The notes under the pieces were generated by a model. That model did not search any database. It was given only the letters and a program-made list of their open reading frames with translations, and was not told the origin of the DNA. Of a stretch of DNA of 64,000 nucleotides, positions 52,906 through 64,000 are shown piece by piece. This stretch comes from Lingula anatina (Eukaryota > Brachiopoda > Lingulata > Lingulida > Lingulidae). The translations under genes and the position numbers were made by a program. Location of the stretch: contig NW_019775775.1 of the NCBI RefSeq assembly GCF_001039355.2, forward strand, positions 124,001-188,000, in the 5' to 3' direction. Positions within the stretch are counted from its first letter, which is position 1. Every line of letters starts with the position of its first letter.

Positions 52906-53385
52906 AACTCTTTGTTTCGGCCAAAAAATGAATTTTCCTGGAGTAAACAACAATTTTCCCATACTAACCAATGGTCAATGAATCCATTTTAACATTCAAA
53001 GTTGGTCCCTGTTTTTTCTAAAAAGTTTGGTTTTTTGTTAAAATCTCTTAAGAGATGTTAACAGAGTATAGCCATCAATGGAGGTCACGTGGTCTAAAGA
53101 CAAGCTCAGATATCAGAATAATAGCTATAACTGCTGTTTTTGTGATAAAAGAGAATATATTATATGTCTATGAGTTATTCACAATGTTTTTTTTTGTGAA
53201 ATATAGATCTCATACGAAGAGTTATTATCCCTTTAAAGAAAGTGCCTAAAAACACCCTTAAAAATATAACGTGTATATCGCCACGGTCATATAACATCTC
53301 TGGGTGTGTATTATGCACTTCCCGCCTGAATAGAAAGTGCATTTGATTGAAATCCCAAAGACAACATTCATAAATATGATTTTTC
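52906..53385. other. spacer with no recognised feature
   Basis: AT-rich DNA without exons that match the methyltransferase genes. The 64-codon ORF at 53055 has no domain or splice context. Confidence 0.5.
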
Positions 53386-53645
53386 TGATTGCTTGAAGTG
53401 CAAAAGGTAACAAACCATAATATAAAGAAAATGAGAAAATTATATCTAATAATAGATCTTACGTTGAAACAGTGTGATAATTAATTTTCTCGTTATCTCA
53501 GTATAGTATATCTGGATAAATTAAAACTTTCTCTTTGACGTCATTCAAATTCACCACATTTTCACTCCAAAAATGTGTTCTATGATATATATACTACAGT
53601 CTGTACACAGGATGGTTCGTTTCACGTATTCGGTCGCATGAAATA
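53386..53645 (-). pseudogene. relic of exon 2 of a third methyltransferase copy
   Basis: On the minus strand, 53640-53517 is homologous to exon 2 of copies A and B (segments for PVYRL, HFW and VNL are kept). It has an in-frame TAG directly after the YRL codons. The 3' end of the exon (GATTGCTTGAAGTGCAAAAGG, complement of the plus strand) lies at about 53386-53406, split off by about 110 bp of unrelated sequence. No other exons are seen nearby. It is an unprocessed, dead third copy. Confidence 0.7.
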
Positions 53646-54079
53646 GTAAAACAATGAAGATTCATTGCTTACGGCACATGTACGTGCTTAGAACCCTTTC
53701 TTTTGCTTATTTGTCTTATGTCAAATTATGGCTTTTTGGCATTTTCTTTATTTCAATATTATCACCTCTAATCAGAGTAGTTATCATGGTGATCACGAGC
53801 TTTGGCATAATTGTCCTTTTTAATCATGTTAAAAAAATGTAAAGTGATGAGTAAAAATACTGGCAGCTAGGACGGTGATGTGTTACACTTGAGCTTCCAG
53901 ATTTCGAAAACACTGGATCACAAATTGCATTTTATGTTCCCAAGATCAATGCACTTTCTTCCAGCATTTGATTAGTTAATGAACGGACAAAAAGCGAGAA
54001 ACTCTCAATAAATGTTGCATACACATCTAATATTGAATAAATTAGATCCATTTACCCTTTCTCTCGGTGTTTCGCATAG

Positions 54080-54572
54080 CTAGCATTTAACGAATACTTC
54101 AAGTTTTTTAGTCCTTTTTGAGGCCAATTTTTCAAATATTAAATCAATAGAAGGCTGGGTCCCTTCTTTCTGTCCGTACAGTTCTAAATGATTGCGTCCG
54201 TAAAATGCCAAACACCCTAGAATTAAAAAAAAAGGACGCAGTTAAAGTACACGATATAAAATTTGGTCTCCTATCGTCAAACACATCTGCAATATGATCC
54301 ACTTTTCCGTCCACACAAAAATTCAGACGGGAAGCTTTAGTACTAATTCGATTTTTTACGAATTTTTTTAACCCATTGCTTTTCATGAAAACACTCAATC
54401 GTGGTTGTCTTAAGTTTTTTCTACCTTTTTACAGGTTCCCACTACCACCTCGCCCCTGGATCCATGCATGGGGTTGGTTCTCAAGTGAATTATTTTACCA
54501 TTTCTACCGATTCGTGACTCAGTGGCTGAAATATTAATAAATGAACACACTGATAGGTATAAAAGATTCAAA

Positions 54573-54615
<43 letters not shown>

Positions 54616-54742
54616 AGGCACATAATGACACTAACAAAAAGGCGCGTCCTTGATTTCTAGGATCGGCCGATATAAGTATGAGATCGCTGTAAGATTTAAG
54701 GAGATCTGTTGGTCTACACCAAAACCAATGGTAGTCTACATC
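54080..54742 (-). CDS. coding-like fragments of an unrecognised gene, 3' portion
   Basis: Four open stretches on the minus strand look coding, but I do not recognise them. The first (54742-54636) reads DVDYHWFWCRPTDLLKSYSD and follows an AATAAAG acceptor. The second (54535-54425) contains RIGRNGKIIHL and GSRGEVVVGTCKK, between a TTTCAG acceptor and an AAAAAG/GTAGAA donor. The third (about 54410-54245) has KFVKNRISTKASRLN and VDHIADVFDDRRPNF. The last, after a TTCTAG acceptor, has AFYGRNHLELYGQKEGTQPS and ends KLEVFVKC with a stop at 54080. Phases do not join cleanly between the first and second pieces, so it may be a decaying gene. Upstream exons are not evident. Confidence 0.4.
54571..54616. 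repeat. (AAAT)n microsatellite
   Basis: About eleven AAAT/ATAA units lie in the presumed intron between the first two pieces of the unrecognised minus-strand gene. Confidence 0.95.
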
Positions 54743-55272
54743 CTTTATTCCACGGAAGAACAAAAATAGCTTTCTTTTTCCTTATATATTTTTATGACTG
54801 TATAAATCTTGGTTTCAAGAAGATAGGTCCAGTATTTGATAATGCATTCATAAAGACTAGCTTTACATGAACAAATGAAACTTTCCCGCAGTACTAGTTA
54901 TATAAGTAGCCGCTCGTGTTACTGTGCGATCGCTGGGTTCTTTTTTTACGTACAGGATGAGCATATATTTCTGCAGTTTGGAAAAAAAGGAAACCGGATT
55001 TTTTCCAACCCCATTTAGCCGAATGTAGAAATAAATGTGCCAAAAGACATATTATATTAATAATTAGATGCACTAATTTTCGCTACCTTACAGGTTTATT
55101 GTATTGTGTTGTATTTTTAGTCGCTGGTACATGTAAATGGTCGCGTGACCAGTTTTACTGATTGCTCGTTAGTTAACAGAGTAAAGGGAGAGTAGACTGG
55201 GAAGCAGTAGTTACTAATTTCGTTTGGCTTTTTGCCAAGATGTGATTAGTGCTACAGCTCGTACTTCTCTAT

Positions 55273-55402
55273 TGACGTCACGTACATGACAATAAGAAGT
55301 CAATGTGGTCTTTGTCTGGTCATCTACAACATGTCACATTTTAGTCACGTGACCTAGAGGTCACTGCGTAGTATAAAATCAGTATTCGCGCCACTCTTTT
55401 GT
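55273..55402 (+). promoter_or_regulatory. TATA promoter with CRE palindrome and E-box
   Basis: A full TGACGTCA palindrome (55273-55280, CREB/ATF type), a CACGTG E-box within GTCACGTGAC (55344-55353) and TATAAAA (55372-55378) lie in order. Initiation would be expected at about 55402. The region is more GC-rich than its surroundings. A strong ACGT/GTAAGT donor follows 66 bp downstream, supporting a transcribed first exon. Confidence 0.65.
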
Positions 55403-58400
55403 TCATTCCTGACCTGGTGGCGAAGAAGAGAGATACTGGAGCTGTTTGTTGGAACTTGAAAACTACGTGTAAGTAAGGACGGACCTTTCGTTATACAGTA
55501 TTTTCATACGACGTTACAAAGATTAGTTACTTCGCGCTATACTAACGAATCGCCTTGACGGTGTCATGCATCTACTAGTTTAGTTTGAAAATGCTTAAAT
55601 CAGCTTGATTTTTAGGGCGTTATGGCAGACTTCTGGACAATAACAAATGTTGTTTTGTGTGGTTTTCAGTTTCGTGGATGGATCAATAAAACAGTCGAGC
55701 GTGGTCGGCACTTTGAATTTCCCGCCATTTAAATTTCCGTGTGAAACGTAGTAAGGCCGTTCAGCAGTTGTGGATTTGTATAGGTTTGAATGTATTGTGT
55801 TGTAAAATACTCTCAAGCGAAGAACTTGATTTGTTTGGTCCACTTTGATGTACACAGGTAAGCATTGTCACGTGGACTTAAAATTTGAATGATTTGGTTT
55901 GGTTTTCATGTTACTTTGAATATGAGTAATTGAAATTTTGTTCCTCATTTACTAAGCATTGTTGTTTTCAAGTAATTGATTCCTATAGCTCACTTTAATT
56001 TCGCCCACTTTGATTCAAGTTATGTTGTTTTAAGGTAATTGATTTGTTTCATCCACTTTGTCACTTCGACATTGATTTCAAATGATGGTGCTGATTTGCT
56101 TTTTATAATTTGATTTTAATGATACTTTGATTAAAATAACTGATTTGTCTGTTTCACTTTGAATTTGAGTAATTGATTTTTTTCTTTCAATTTTGAATTA
56201 AGTTATATTATTTTATACTGAATGTCATTTTGAATTCAAGTAGTTGATTTGTTTGGTTCACTTTAAGTTAGACCAATTTGAATCCCAAGTTAATGATTTG
56301 TTTGTTAATTTGAATTTAAATTTGAAATTAAGTAATTTGTTTGTTTCATTAGTTTCAGTTTGATTAATTGATTTGTTTGGTTCACTTTGATGTAAGCAAT
56401 GCCTATTTGACTCGCTTTGAATTCAAGAAATTGATTTGTTTGTCCAACTTTGATTTCTTATGTCACTTTGAATGCAAGAAAAAGTTTTTTTCTAATATAG
56501 TTATGTAAGTAATATCTTTTTAAATTTGAATTTGAACTCGAGTATCTGATTTGCTTAGTGTAGTTTGATATCAGTAATGTCACTTTGAATTCCTGGAATT
56601 GATTTGTTTGATCCACTTTGATTTAAGTAATTTCAATTTGAACTCAAGTAACTGATTTGCTTAGTATAGTTTGATATCAGTTATGACACTTTGAATTCAA
56701 GTAAAAGATTTGCTTTGTATAGTTTGATATCAGTAATGTCACTTTGAAATCTTGTAATTGATTCATTTGGTCCACTTTGATTTAAGTAATGTCAATTTGA
56801 ACTCGAGTAACTGATTTGCTTAGTATAGTTCTATATTAGTAATGTCACTTTGAATTCCTGGAATTGATCATCTTTGTTGACTTAAAGTAATGTCCACTTT
56901 GAATTCCTGTAATTGATTCATTTGGTCCACTTTGATTTAAGTAATGTCAATTTGAACAGATTTGCTTAGTATAGTTTGATATCAGTAATGTCACTTTGAA
57001 CTTGAGTAACTGATTTGCTTTGTATAGTTTTATATTAGTAATGTCACTTTGAATTCCTGGAATTGATCATCTTTGTTGACTTAAAGTAATGTCTACTTTG
57101 AATTCCTGTAATTGATTCATTTGGTCCAATTTGATTTAAGTAATGTCACTTTGAATTCTTGTAATTGATTCATTTGGTCCACTTTGATTTAAGTAATGTC
57201 AATTTGAACAGATTTGCTTAGTATAGTTTGATTTCAGTAATGTCACTTTGAATTCTTGTAATTGATTCATTTGGTCCAATTTGATTTAAGTAATGTCACT
57301 TTGAATTCTTGTAATTGATTCATTTGGTCCACTTTGATTTAAGTAATTTTACTTTAAATTCTTGTAATTGATTCATTTGGTCCACTTTGATTTAAGTAAT
57401 GTCTTTTTGAATTCAAGTAACTGATATGCTTAGTATAGTTTGATATCAGTAATGTCATTTTGAATTCCTGGAATTGATAATCTTTGACTTTAAGTAATAT
57501 CTACTTTGAATTCCTGTAATTGATTCATTGGTCCACTTTGATTTAAGTAATGTCAATTTGAACTCCAGTAACCGATTTGATTAGTATAGTTTTATATCAG
57601 TAATGTCACTTTGAATTCCTTGAATTGATCATCTTTGTTGACTTAAATAATGTCCACTTTGAATTCCTGTAATTGATGCATTTGGTCCACTTTGATAAGT
57701 AATGTCACTTTGAATTCTTCTAATTGATTTGCTTAGTATAGTTTGATTTCAGTAATGTCACTTTGAATTCTTGTAATTGATTCATTTGGTCCACTTTGAT
57801 TTCAGTAATGTCACTTTGAATTCTTGTAATTGATTCATTTGGTCCACTTTGATTTAAGTAATGTCACTTTGAATTCTTGTAATTGATTTGCTTAGTATAG
57901 TTTGATTTAACTAATGTCACTGTGAATTCCGTTAATTGTTTGTTTCACTTCTATTTCAGTACCACCACTTTCATTTCATGCAATTGATCTGCTTGGTCCA
58001 CTTTGATTTGAGCAATTTCACCTTGAATTCAGGTAATTGGTTTGTTTATCATAATTGATACATGTAAAGTCAAGTAACTGATTTGCTAAGTATTGTTTGA
58101 TATCAGTAATGTCACTTTGAATTCAAGTAACTGATTTGCTTAGTATAGTTTGATATCAGTAATGTCTCTTTGAATTCAAGTAACTGATTTGCTTAGTATA
58201 GTTTGATATCAGTAAAGTCATTTTGAATTCCTGGAATTGATAATCTTTGTTGACTTTAAGTAATACCTACTTTGAATTCCTGTAATTGATTCATTGGTCC
58301 ACTTTGATTTAAGTAATGTCAATTTGAACTTGAGTAACTGATTTGCTTAGTATAGTTTGATATCAGTAATGTCACTTTGAATTCTTGTAATTTATTCATT

Positions 58401-61400
58401 TGGTCCACTTTGATTTAAGTAATTTTACTTAAAATTCTTGTAATTGATTCATTTGGTCCACTTTGATTTAAGTAATGTCAATTTGAACTCAAGTAACCGA
58501 TTTGCTTAGTATAGTTTTATATCAGTAATGTCACTTTGAATTCTTGTTATTGATTCATTTGGTCCACTTTGATTTAAGTAATGTCACTTTGAATTCTTGT
58601 AATTGATTTGCTTAGTATAGTTTGATATCAGTAATGCAATTTTGAATTTGTGTAATTGATCATCTTTGTTGACATTAAGTTATGTTCACTTTAAGTAATG
58701 TCAATTTGATTTCAAGTAACTGATTTGCTTAGTATAGTTTGATATGAGTAATGTCACTTTGGATTAAAGAAACTGATTATGTTAGTATAGTTTGATTTAA
58801 CTAATGTCACTGTGAATTCCATTAATTGTTTCACTTCAATTTCAGTACTGCCACTTTCATTTCATGCAATTGATCTGCTTGGGTCCACTTTGATTTGAGC
58901 AATTTCACCTTGAATTCAGGTAATTGGTTTGTTTATCATAATTGATACATGTAAAGTCAAGTAATGATTTGCTAAGTATTGTTTGAAATCGGTAATGGCA
59001 CTTTGAATTCAAGTAACTGATTTGCTTAGTATAGTTTGATATCAGTAATGTCTCTTTGAATTCAAGTAACCGATTTGCTTAGTATAGTTTGATATCAGTA
59101 ATGTCTCTTTGAATTCAAGTAACTGATTTGCCTAGTTGAGTTTGATATCAGTAATGTCACTTTGAATTCCTGTAATTGATCATCTTTGTTGACTTTAAGT
59201 AATGTCCACTTTGATTTAAGTAATGTCAATTTGAACTTGAGTAACTGATTTGCTAAGTATAGTTTGATATCAGTAATGTCACTTTGAATTCCTGTAATTG
59301 ATTTGCTTAGTATAGTTTGATATGAGTAATGTCACTTTGGATTAAAGAAACCGATTATGTTAGTATAGTTTGATTTAACAAATGTCACTGTGAATTCCAT
59401 TAATTGTTTGTTTTACTTCAATTTCAGTACTGTCATTTTCTTTTCATGCAATTGATCTGCTTGGTCCACTTTGATTTGAGCAATTTCACCTTGAATTCAG
59501 GTAATTGGTTTGTTTATCATAATTGATACAATTAAAGTCAAGTAACTGATTTGCTTAGTATAGTTTGATATCAGTAATGTCACTTTGAATTCCTGTGATT
59601 GATCTGTTTGGTCCACTTTGATTTAAGTAATGTCTCTTTAAATTCCTGTTATTGATCATCTTTGTTGACTTTAAGTAATGTCAATTTCATTCCAAGTTAC
59701 TGATTTGCTTAGTATAGTTTGATTTCAGTAATGTCACTTTGAATTCCTGTGATTGATCTGTTTGGTCCACTTTGATTTAAGTAATGTCTCTTTAAATTCC
59801 TGTTATTGATCATCTTTGTTGACTTTAAGTAATGTCCACTTTGATTTAAGTAATGTCAGTTTGAATTCTTGTAATTGATTCATTTGGTCCACTTTCATTT
59901 AAGTAATGTCACTTTGAATTCAAGTAACTGATTTGCTTAGTTTGATATCAGTAATGTCATTTTGAATTCCTGTAATTGATTCACTTGGTCCACTTTGATT
60001 TTAGTAATGTCACTTTGAATTATTGTAATTGATTAATTTGGTCCACTATGATTTAAGTAATGTCACTTTGAATTCTTGTAATTGATTTGCTTAGTATAGT
60101 TTGATTTGAGTAATGTCCACTTTGATTTAAATAATGTCAATTTGAACTTAGAGTAACTGATTTGCTTAGTATAGTTTGATATCAGTAATGTCACTTTGAA
60201 TTCAAGTAACTGATTTGCTTAGTATAGTTTGATATCAGTAATGTTGACTCTGAATTCCTGTAATTGATCATCTTTGTTGACTTTAAGTAATGTCAATTTC
60301 ATGTCAAGAAACCGATTTGCTTAAGTATAGTTTGATTTAACTAATGTCACTGTGAATTCCATTAATTGTTTCATTTCAATTTCAGTATCGTCACTTTCAT
60401 TTCATGCAATTGATCTGCTTGGTCCACTTTGATTTGAGCAATTTCACATTGAATTCAGGTAATTGGTTTGTTTATTATAATCTGATACAAGTAAAGTCAA
60501 GTAACCGATTTTCTTTATTAAAGTTTAATATCAGTAACGTCACTTTGAATTCAAGTAACTGATTTGCTTAGTTTGATATCAGTAATGTCACTTTGAATTT
60601 CTGTAATTGATCATCTTTGTTGACTTTAATTTAAATAGTGTCCACTTTCATTTAAGTAATGTCACTTTGAATTCAAGTAACTGATTTGCTTAGTAAAGTT
60701 TGATATCAGTAATGTCACTTTGAATTCCTGTAATTGATTTGTTTGGTCCACTGATTTAAGTAATGTCAGTTTGAATTCTTGTAATTGATTCATTTGGTCC
60801 ACTTTGATTTAAGTTATGTCAGTTTGAATTCTTGTAATTGATTCATTTGGTCCACTTTGATTTAAGCTATGTCACTTTGAATTCTTGTAATTGATTCATT
60901 TGGTCCACTTTGATTTAAGTTATGTCAGTTTGAATTCTTGTAATTGATTCATTTGGTCCACTTTGATTTTAGTAATGTCAATTTGAACTCGAGTAACTGA
61001 TTTGCTTAGTATAGTTTGATATCAGTAATGTCACTTTGAATTCAAGTAACTGATTTGCTTAGTATAGTTTGATATCAGTAATGTCACTTTGAATTCTTGT
61101 AATTGATTCATTTGGTCCACTTTGATTTTAGTAATGTCAATTTGAACTCGAGTAACTGATTTGCTTAGTATAGTTTGATATCAGTAATGTCCACTTTGAT
61201 TTAAATAATGTCAATTTGAACTTGAGAAACTGATTTGCTTAGTATAGTTTGATATCAGTAATGTCATTTTGAATTTATGTTATTGATTGGTTTGGTCCAC
61301 TTTGATTTAAGTAATCTCTTTGAATTCCTGTAATTGATCAGCTTTGTCAACTTTGATTTAAGTAACGTCCACTTTGATTTCAGTCATATCACTTTGAATT

Positions 61401-62500
61401 CAAGTAACTGATTTGCTTAGTAAAGTTTGATATCAGTAATGTTAATTTGAATTCCTGTAATTGACCAGCTTTGTTGACTTGGATTTAAGTAATGTCAATT
61501 TGAACTAGAGTAACTGATTTGCTTACTTTGTATTCCAAAAATTAATTTGTTTGGTCCACTTTGTTTTCAGTACCATCACTTTCAATTCAAATGATTGATG
61601 TGATTGATTTGGGCAATTTCGCTTTGAATTCAGGTAATTGATTTGTTTATCATAGTTAGGTAATAGTAATGTAATTTGAATTTAAGAAATTGATCTGTTT
61701 AGCATACATTGACCTTAGTAATCACTATCAAGTAATTTATTTCTTTGGTTCACTTTGATTGCAGTAATTTCACTCTGAATCAAGGAATTGATTCGTTTGG
61801 TTCTCTTTGATTTAAAAACTGTCGCAGTTTTTGTTTTGAATTCTCCTTTTCAATATTCCAGTCTGTACTTTGATTTAAGATAACTAATTATGACATTTGA
61901 TAAGATGGAGTTGTCTGGTTGCATATAATAATAATAAAAGAAAATTATATAAAGGCACAATACATACGTATGTAGTGACAAAGCTTTAATTTTATCTTCC
62001 TCAGGTTCCTGGCACAATACTGGACTATAGGAATACTGTTACTGAAGATGCTGGCCTTGAATGCATAAAAAATGGGGCATTAGCATCTGGTGGACGCTGG
62101 CGATTGCAATTATTCTTCTTCGTTGAGTGCATCGGCATGTAGAGTGTGGTTTATGGATAGCTGGATGGTAGACTACATCTTAGGTAGTCAACTACCATCG
62201 AATTAGGTCAAGCTTCTTGATGGCAGAAAAGAACAAGATAACCTAGGATTACCAAAGACTGTATATATACTTGTATGAGAAAAGCTATAAAGACACTGTT
62301 AAGATGTTTTTTAAAAAAATGCTCTAATTCTTTTAGCAGCCTGGACATAAGTAAGACTGGATTTTTAAGACATACATTTATGTATTGTAGTCATTCTCTG
62401 CTGCTAGGTTAATTGGTCATTGTATATTTATATTTTATTTATATTTATATGTAGTCAACAGTAATTGTAGTATATCATATTAAGTATAGTAATCTTTAAG
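55402..62500 (+). ncRNA. putative spliced non-coding RNA gene with minisatellite intron
   Basis: Proposed exons: 55402-55468 (donor GTAAGT), 55670-55857 (acceptor GGTTTTCAG, donor ACACAG/GTAAGC) and 62005 to roughly 62500 (acceptor TCTTCCTCAG; the end is unknown). The second intron is 6.1 kb and consists almost wholly of the 53-bp array. No long ORF exists. The best spliced ORF is 43 codons, starting at the ATG near 55787 and ending at a TAA in exon 3. Exon 3 contains a strong small hairpin at 62164-62199. The 3' end of exon 2 overlaps the first recognisable array unit. The arrangement recalls stress-inducible satellite lncRNAs such as Drosophila hsr-omega, as an architectural analogy only. 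It could also be the 5' part of a protein gene whose coding exons lie beyond the window. Confidence 0.45.
55825..61810 (+). repeat. about 6-kb array of 53-bp tandem repeats
   Basis: More than 100 units of about 53 bp share a skeleton of AAYTGATT...TTTGAT..AAGTAATGTCACTTTGAATTC. Two major 53-bp types alternate: one with CATTTGGTCCACTTTGATTTAA and one with TGCTTAGTATAGTTTGATATCA. A shorter type of about 49 bp carries CATCTTTGTTGACTTTAAG. A longer composite block (CACTGTGAATTCC ... TCACCTTGAATTCAGG ... ATAATTGATAC) recurs near 57.9, 58.8, 59.4 and 60.3 kb, showing higher-order duplication. Units are homogeneous in the centre and decay at both edges, as expected from unequal crossing-over. Most units hold a GAATTC site. 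No ORF survives. Confidence 0.95.
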
Positions 62501-62577
62501 TTCAAATTTAATTTAAATTTAAACTTTAATTAGATGTCTGAAAAGAAAAAAACCAACAAACATTGTCTAAAAAAGAA

Positions 62578-63510
62578 CTACATGATTTGACACTAAATTC
62601 TCAATATAAGTTCTACAAAACTAAATGTCAAAATCAAATAAAATATTAACACGATAAAACATAAAAAAAAACTACATAATTTGACACTATAAATGCTCAA
62701 TACAACTGACATTATAATGAGCTACAAAATGCCAAAAGCAAAATTTTGACACAAACTAAAAAATGCAAAGGGTACTATGATTTGACACTATAATTCTCAA
62801 TACAACTAACATTATAAAAAGCTACAAAACCAAATGACAAAACCAAAATAAATTTTAACACAAAACTAAATGACTAAAAAACTACATGACTAAAAAAAAT
62901 AAAAAGAAAAAAGTGCTACATTATATGACACAAAACACTCTCAATATAACTGATATTATAAAATAACGTGCCAAAACCAAATCAAATTTTAACACCAAAC
63001 TTAAAAAAAAGAAAACACTACATGATATGACACTGTAAACTCTCAATATAACTAACATTATAAAAAGCTATAATTATAAAATGCCACAACCAAATAAAAT
63101 TTAAAAAAGCTAAAAAAAAAAAAGCTGCAATTATAATATGCCAAAATCAAATCAAATTTTAACACAAAACTTAAAAAGAAAAAAAGTGCTACATGATTTT
63201 ACACTATAAATTTTCAATATAACTGACATTATAATAAGCTACAATTATAAAATGCCACAACCAAATAAAATTTTAGCACAATAAAACTAAAAAAAGGGAC
63301 TAAATGATGTGACACTAAAAATTCTCAATACAACTAACATTATAAAAATCTACATAACCAAATGCCAAAACCAAATAAAATTTTAACAAAGCTAAAAAAA
63401 GGACTACATGATGTGACACTATAAATTCTCAATACAATTAACATTATAAAAAGCTACAAAACTGAATCGAATTTTAACAAAAAAAAAATGCTACATGATA
63501 TAATACAATA
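62578..63510 (+). repeat. A-rich tandem array, units of about 100 bp
   Basis: About nine units begin at CTACATGATxTGACAC-type sequence (near 62578, 62672, 62775, 62916, 63018, 63189, 63297, 63404 and 63490). Each continues with CTCAATAYAACTRACATTATAA and a CCAAAACCAAATAAAATTTTAACA-like segment (broken by variation). Spacings are mostly 87-108 bp, with partial units between. The array has no similarity to the 53-bp repeat. Confidence 0.9.
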
Positions 63511-64000
63511 AAACTATTCCAAATGAAGAACTACATATAACTTGATATAGCTTACTCCATTAAATAAACCATGAAATGTCTATTAAAATCTGCAATAAAA
63601 TGACATTAAAATGAAAAAACAAAAAAAAAAAAAAAAAACAATACAACCTTTGCTTGTTAAGAGATGGGTAAAGGATGGGTGTGTGGGGTCTTTGGAGCCT
63701 TTAAAAATAATACATATTATTGTTCAAACAATGCCCAAATTAAAAACGAATGCACTCAACCCAATAAATAGATGTCTGGACCAAATTCTTTACAACAATT
63801 AAATGATCATTGAACATCCTAAAACATGGCAAAAATAGTATAAAGTTATATTGTTCTTGTATAATGTTTTGTTGTTGTTTTTGCAGTTTATTTAAATTAA
63901 TGATGTATTTTTCATAATTCATTTTTCTCATTTGTTCTCAAAGTAATATTTGAAATCAACTTTATTATTTGTAAAGACTTATTTTATATGGGCATTTATT
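63511..64000. other. AT-rich terminal stretch, nothing recognised
   Basis: Contains an A-run at about 63621-63638 and small ORFs on both strands without domains or splice context. Confidence 0.5.

Noticed and set aside
62005-62160. Open frame in the exon after the satellite array as a conserved protein
   Set aside because: Using the predicted donor phase, it closes at a TAA after 20 codons; the longer open frame needs a phase that the upstream exon does not supply.

Overview
The window is eukaryotic genomic DNA from an animal: AT-rich, intron-dense, with GT-AG splice junctions, microsatellites and short inverted-repeat transposons. The main gene encodes a TRPN/NOMPC mechanosensitive channel. 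A 161-bp tandem-core repeat element resembles elements described in bivalve molluscs, so a marine lophotrochozoan, perhaps a mollusc, is my best guess; this is an inference. Two N characters (15370, 32899) mark assembly joins.

Layout. (1) 152-2683, minus strand: the first four coding exons of an unrecognised, low-complexity protein with a KEN motif, NLS-like SPKK clusters and a polyproline run; it leaves the window at the left. (2) 2684-4202: a 1.5-kb spacer between divergent genes. (3) 4203-35642, plus strand: a complete TRPN channel gene of about 29 exons, coding for about 1,730-1,750 residues with 29 ankyrin repeats, a linker, a six-helix channel core, a TRP helix and an acidic tail. Almost every ankyrin intron is phase 0. 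It has a possible alternative first exon, a phase-0 acidic exon inserted in the ankyrin spring, and an N-bounded 1.64-kb duplication that copies exon 3 and is probably an assembly artefact. (4) 35643-41040: 3' UTR, a composite repeat element and a dead non-LTR retrotransposon fragment. (5) 41481-52219, minus strand: two tandem paralogues of a SABATH-type SAM-dependent carboxyl methyltransferase (401 aa each, nine exons of identical length). The second carries two transposon insertions that the first lacks, and a relic of a third copy lies at 53.4-53.6 kb. (6) 54080-54742, minus strand: coding-like pieces of an unrecognised gene. (7) 55273-62500, plus strand: a TATA promoter with a CRE palindrome and an E-box, and two short exons followed by an intron made almost wholly of a roughly 6-kb array of 53-bp repeats, then a third exon. 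No long ORF is visible, so this looks like a non-coding RNA locus. (8) 62570-63510: a second A-rich tandem array with units of about 100 bp, then unremarkable AT-rich DNA.

The genes do not form a pathway. TRPN is a force-gated cation channel of sensory cilia; the methyltransferases probably methylate carboxyl groups of small molecules. The most unusual parts are the promoter-driven locus with its minisatellite intron, the animal SABATH pair with mosaic divergence, and the acidic insert in the TRPN ankyrin domain.
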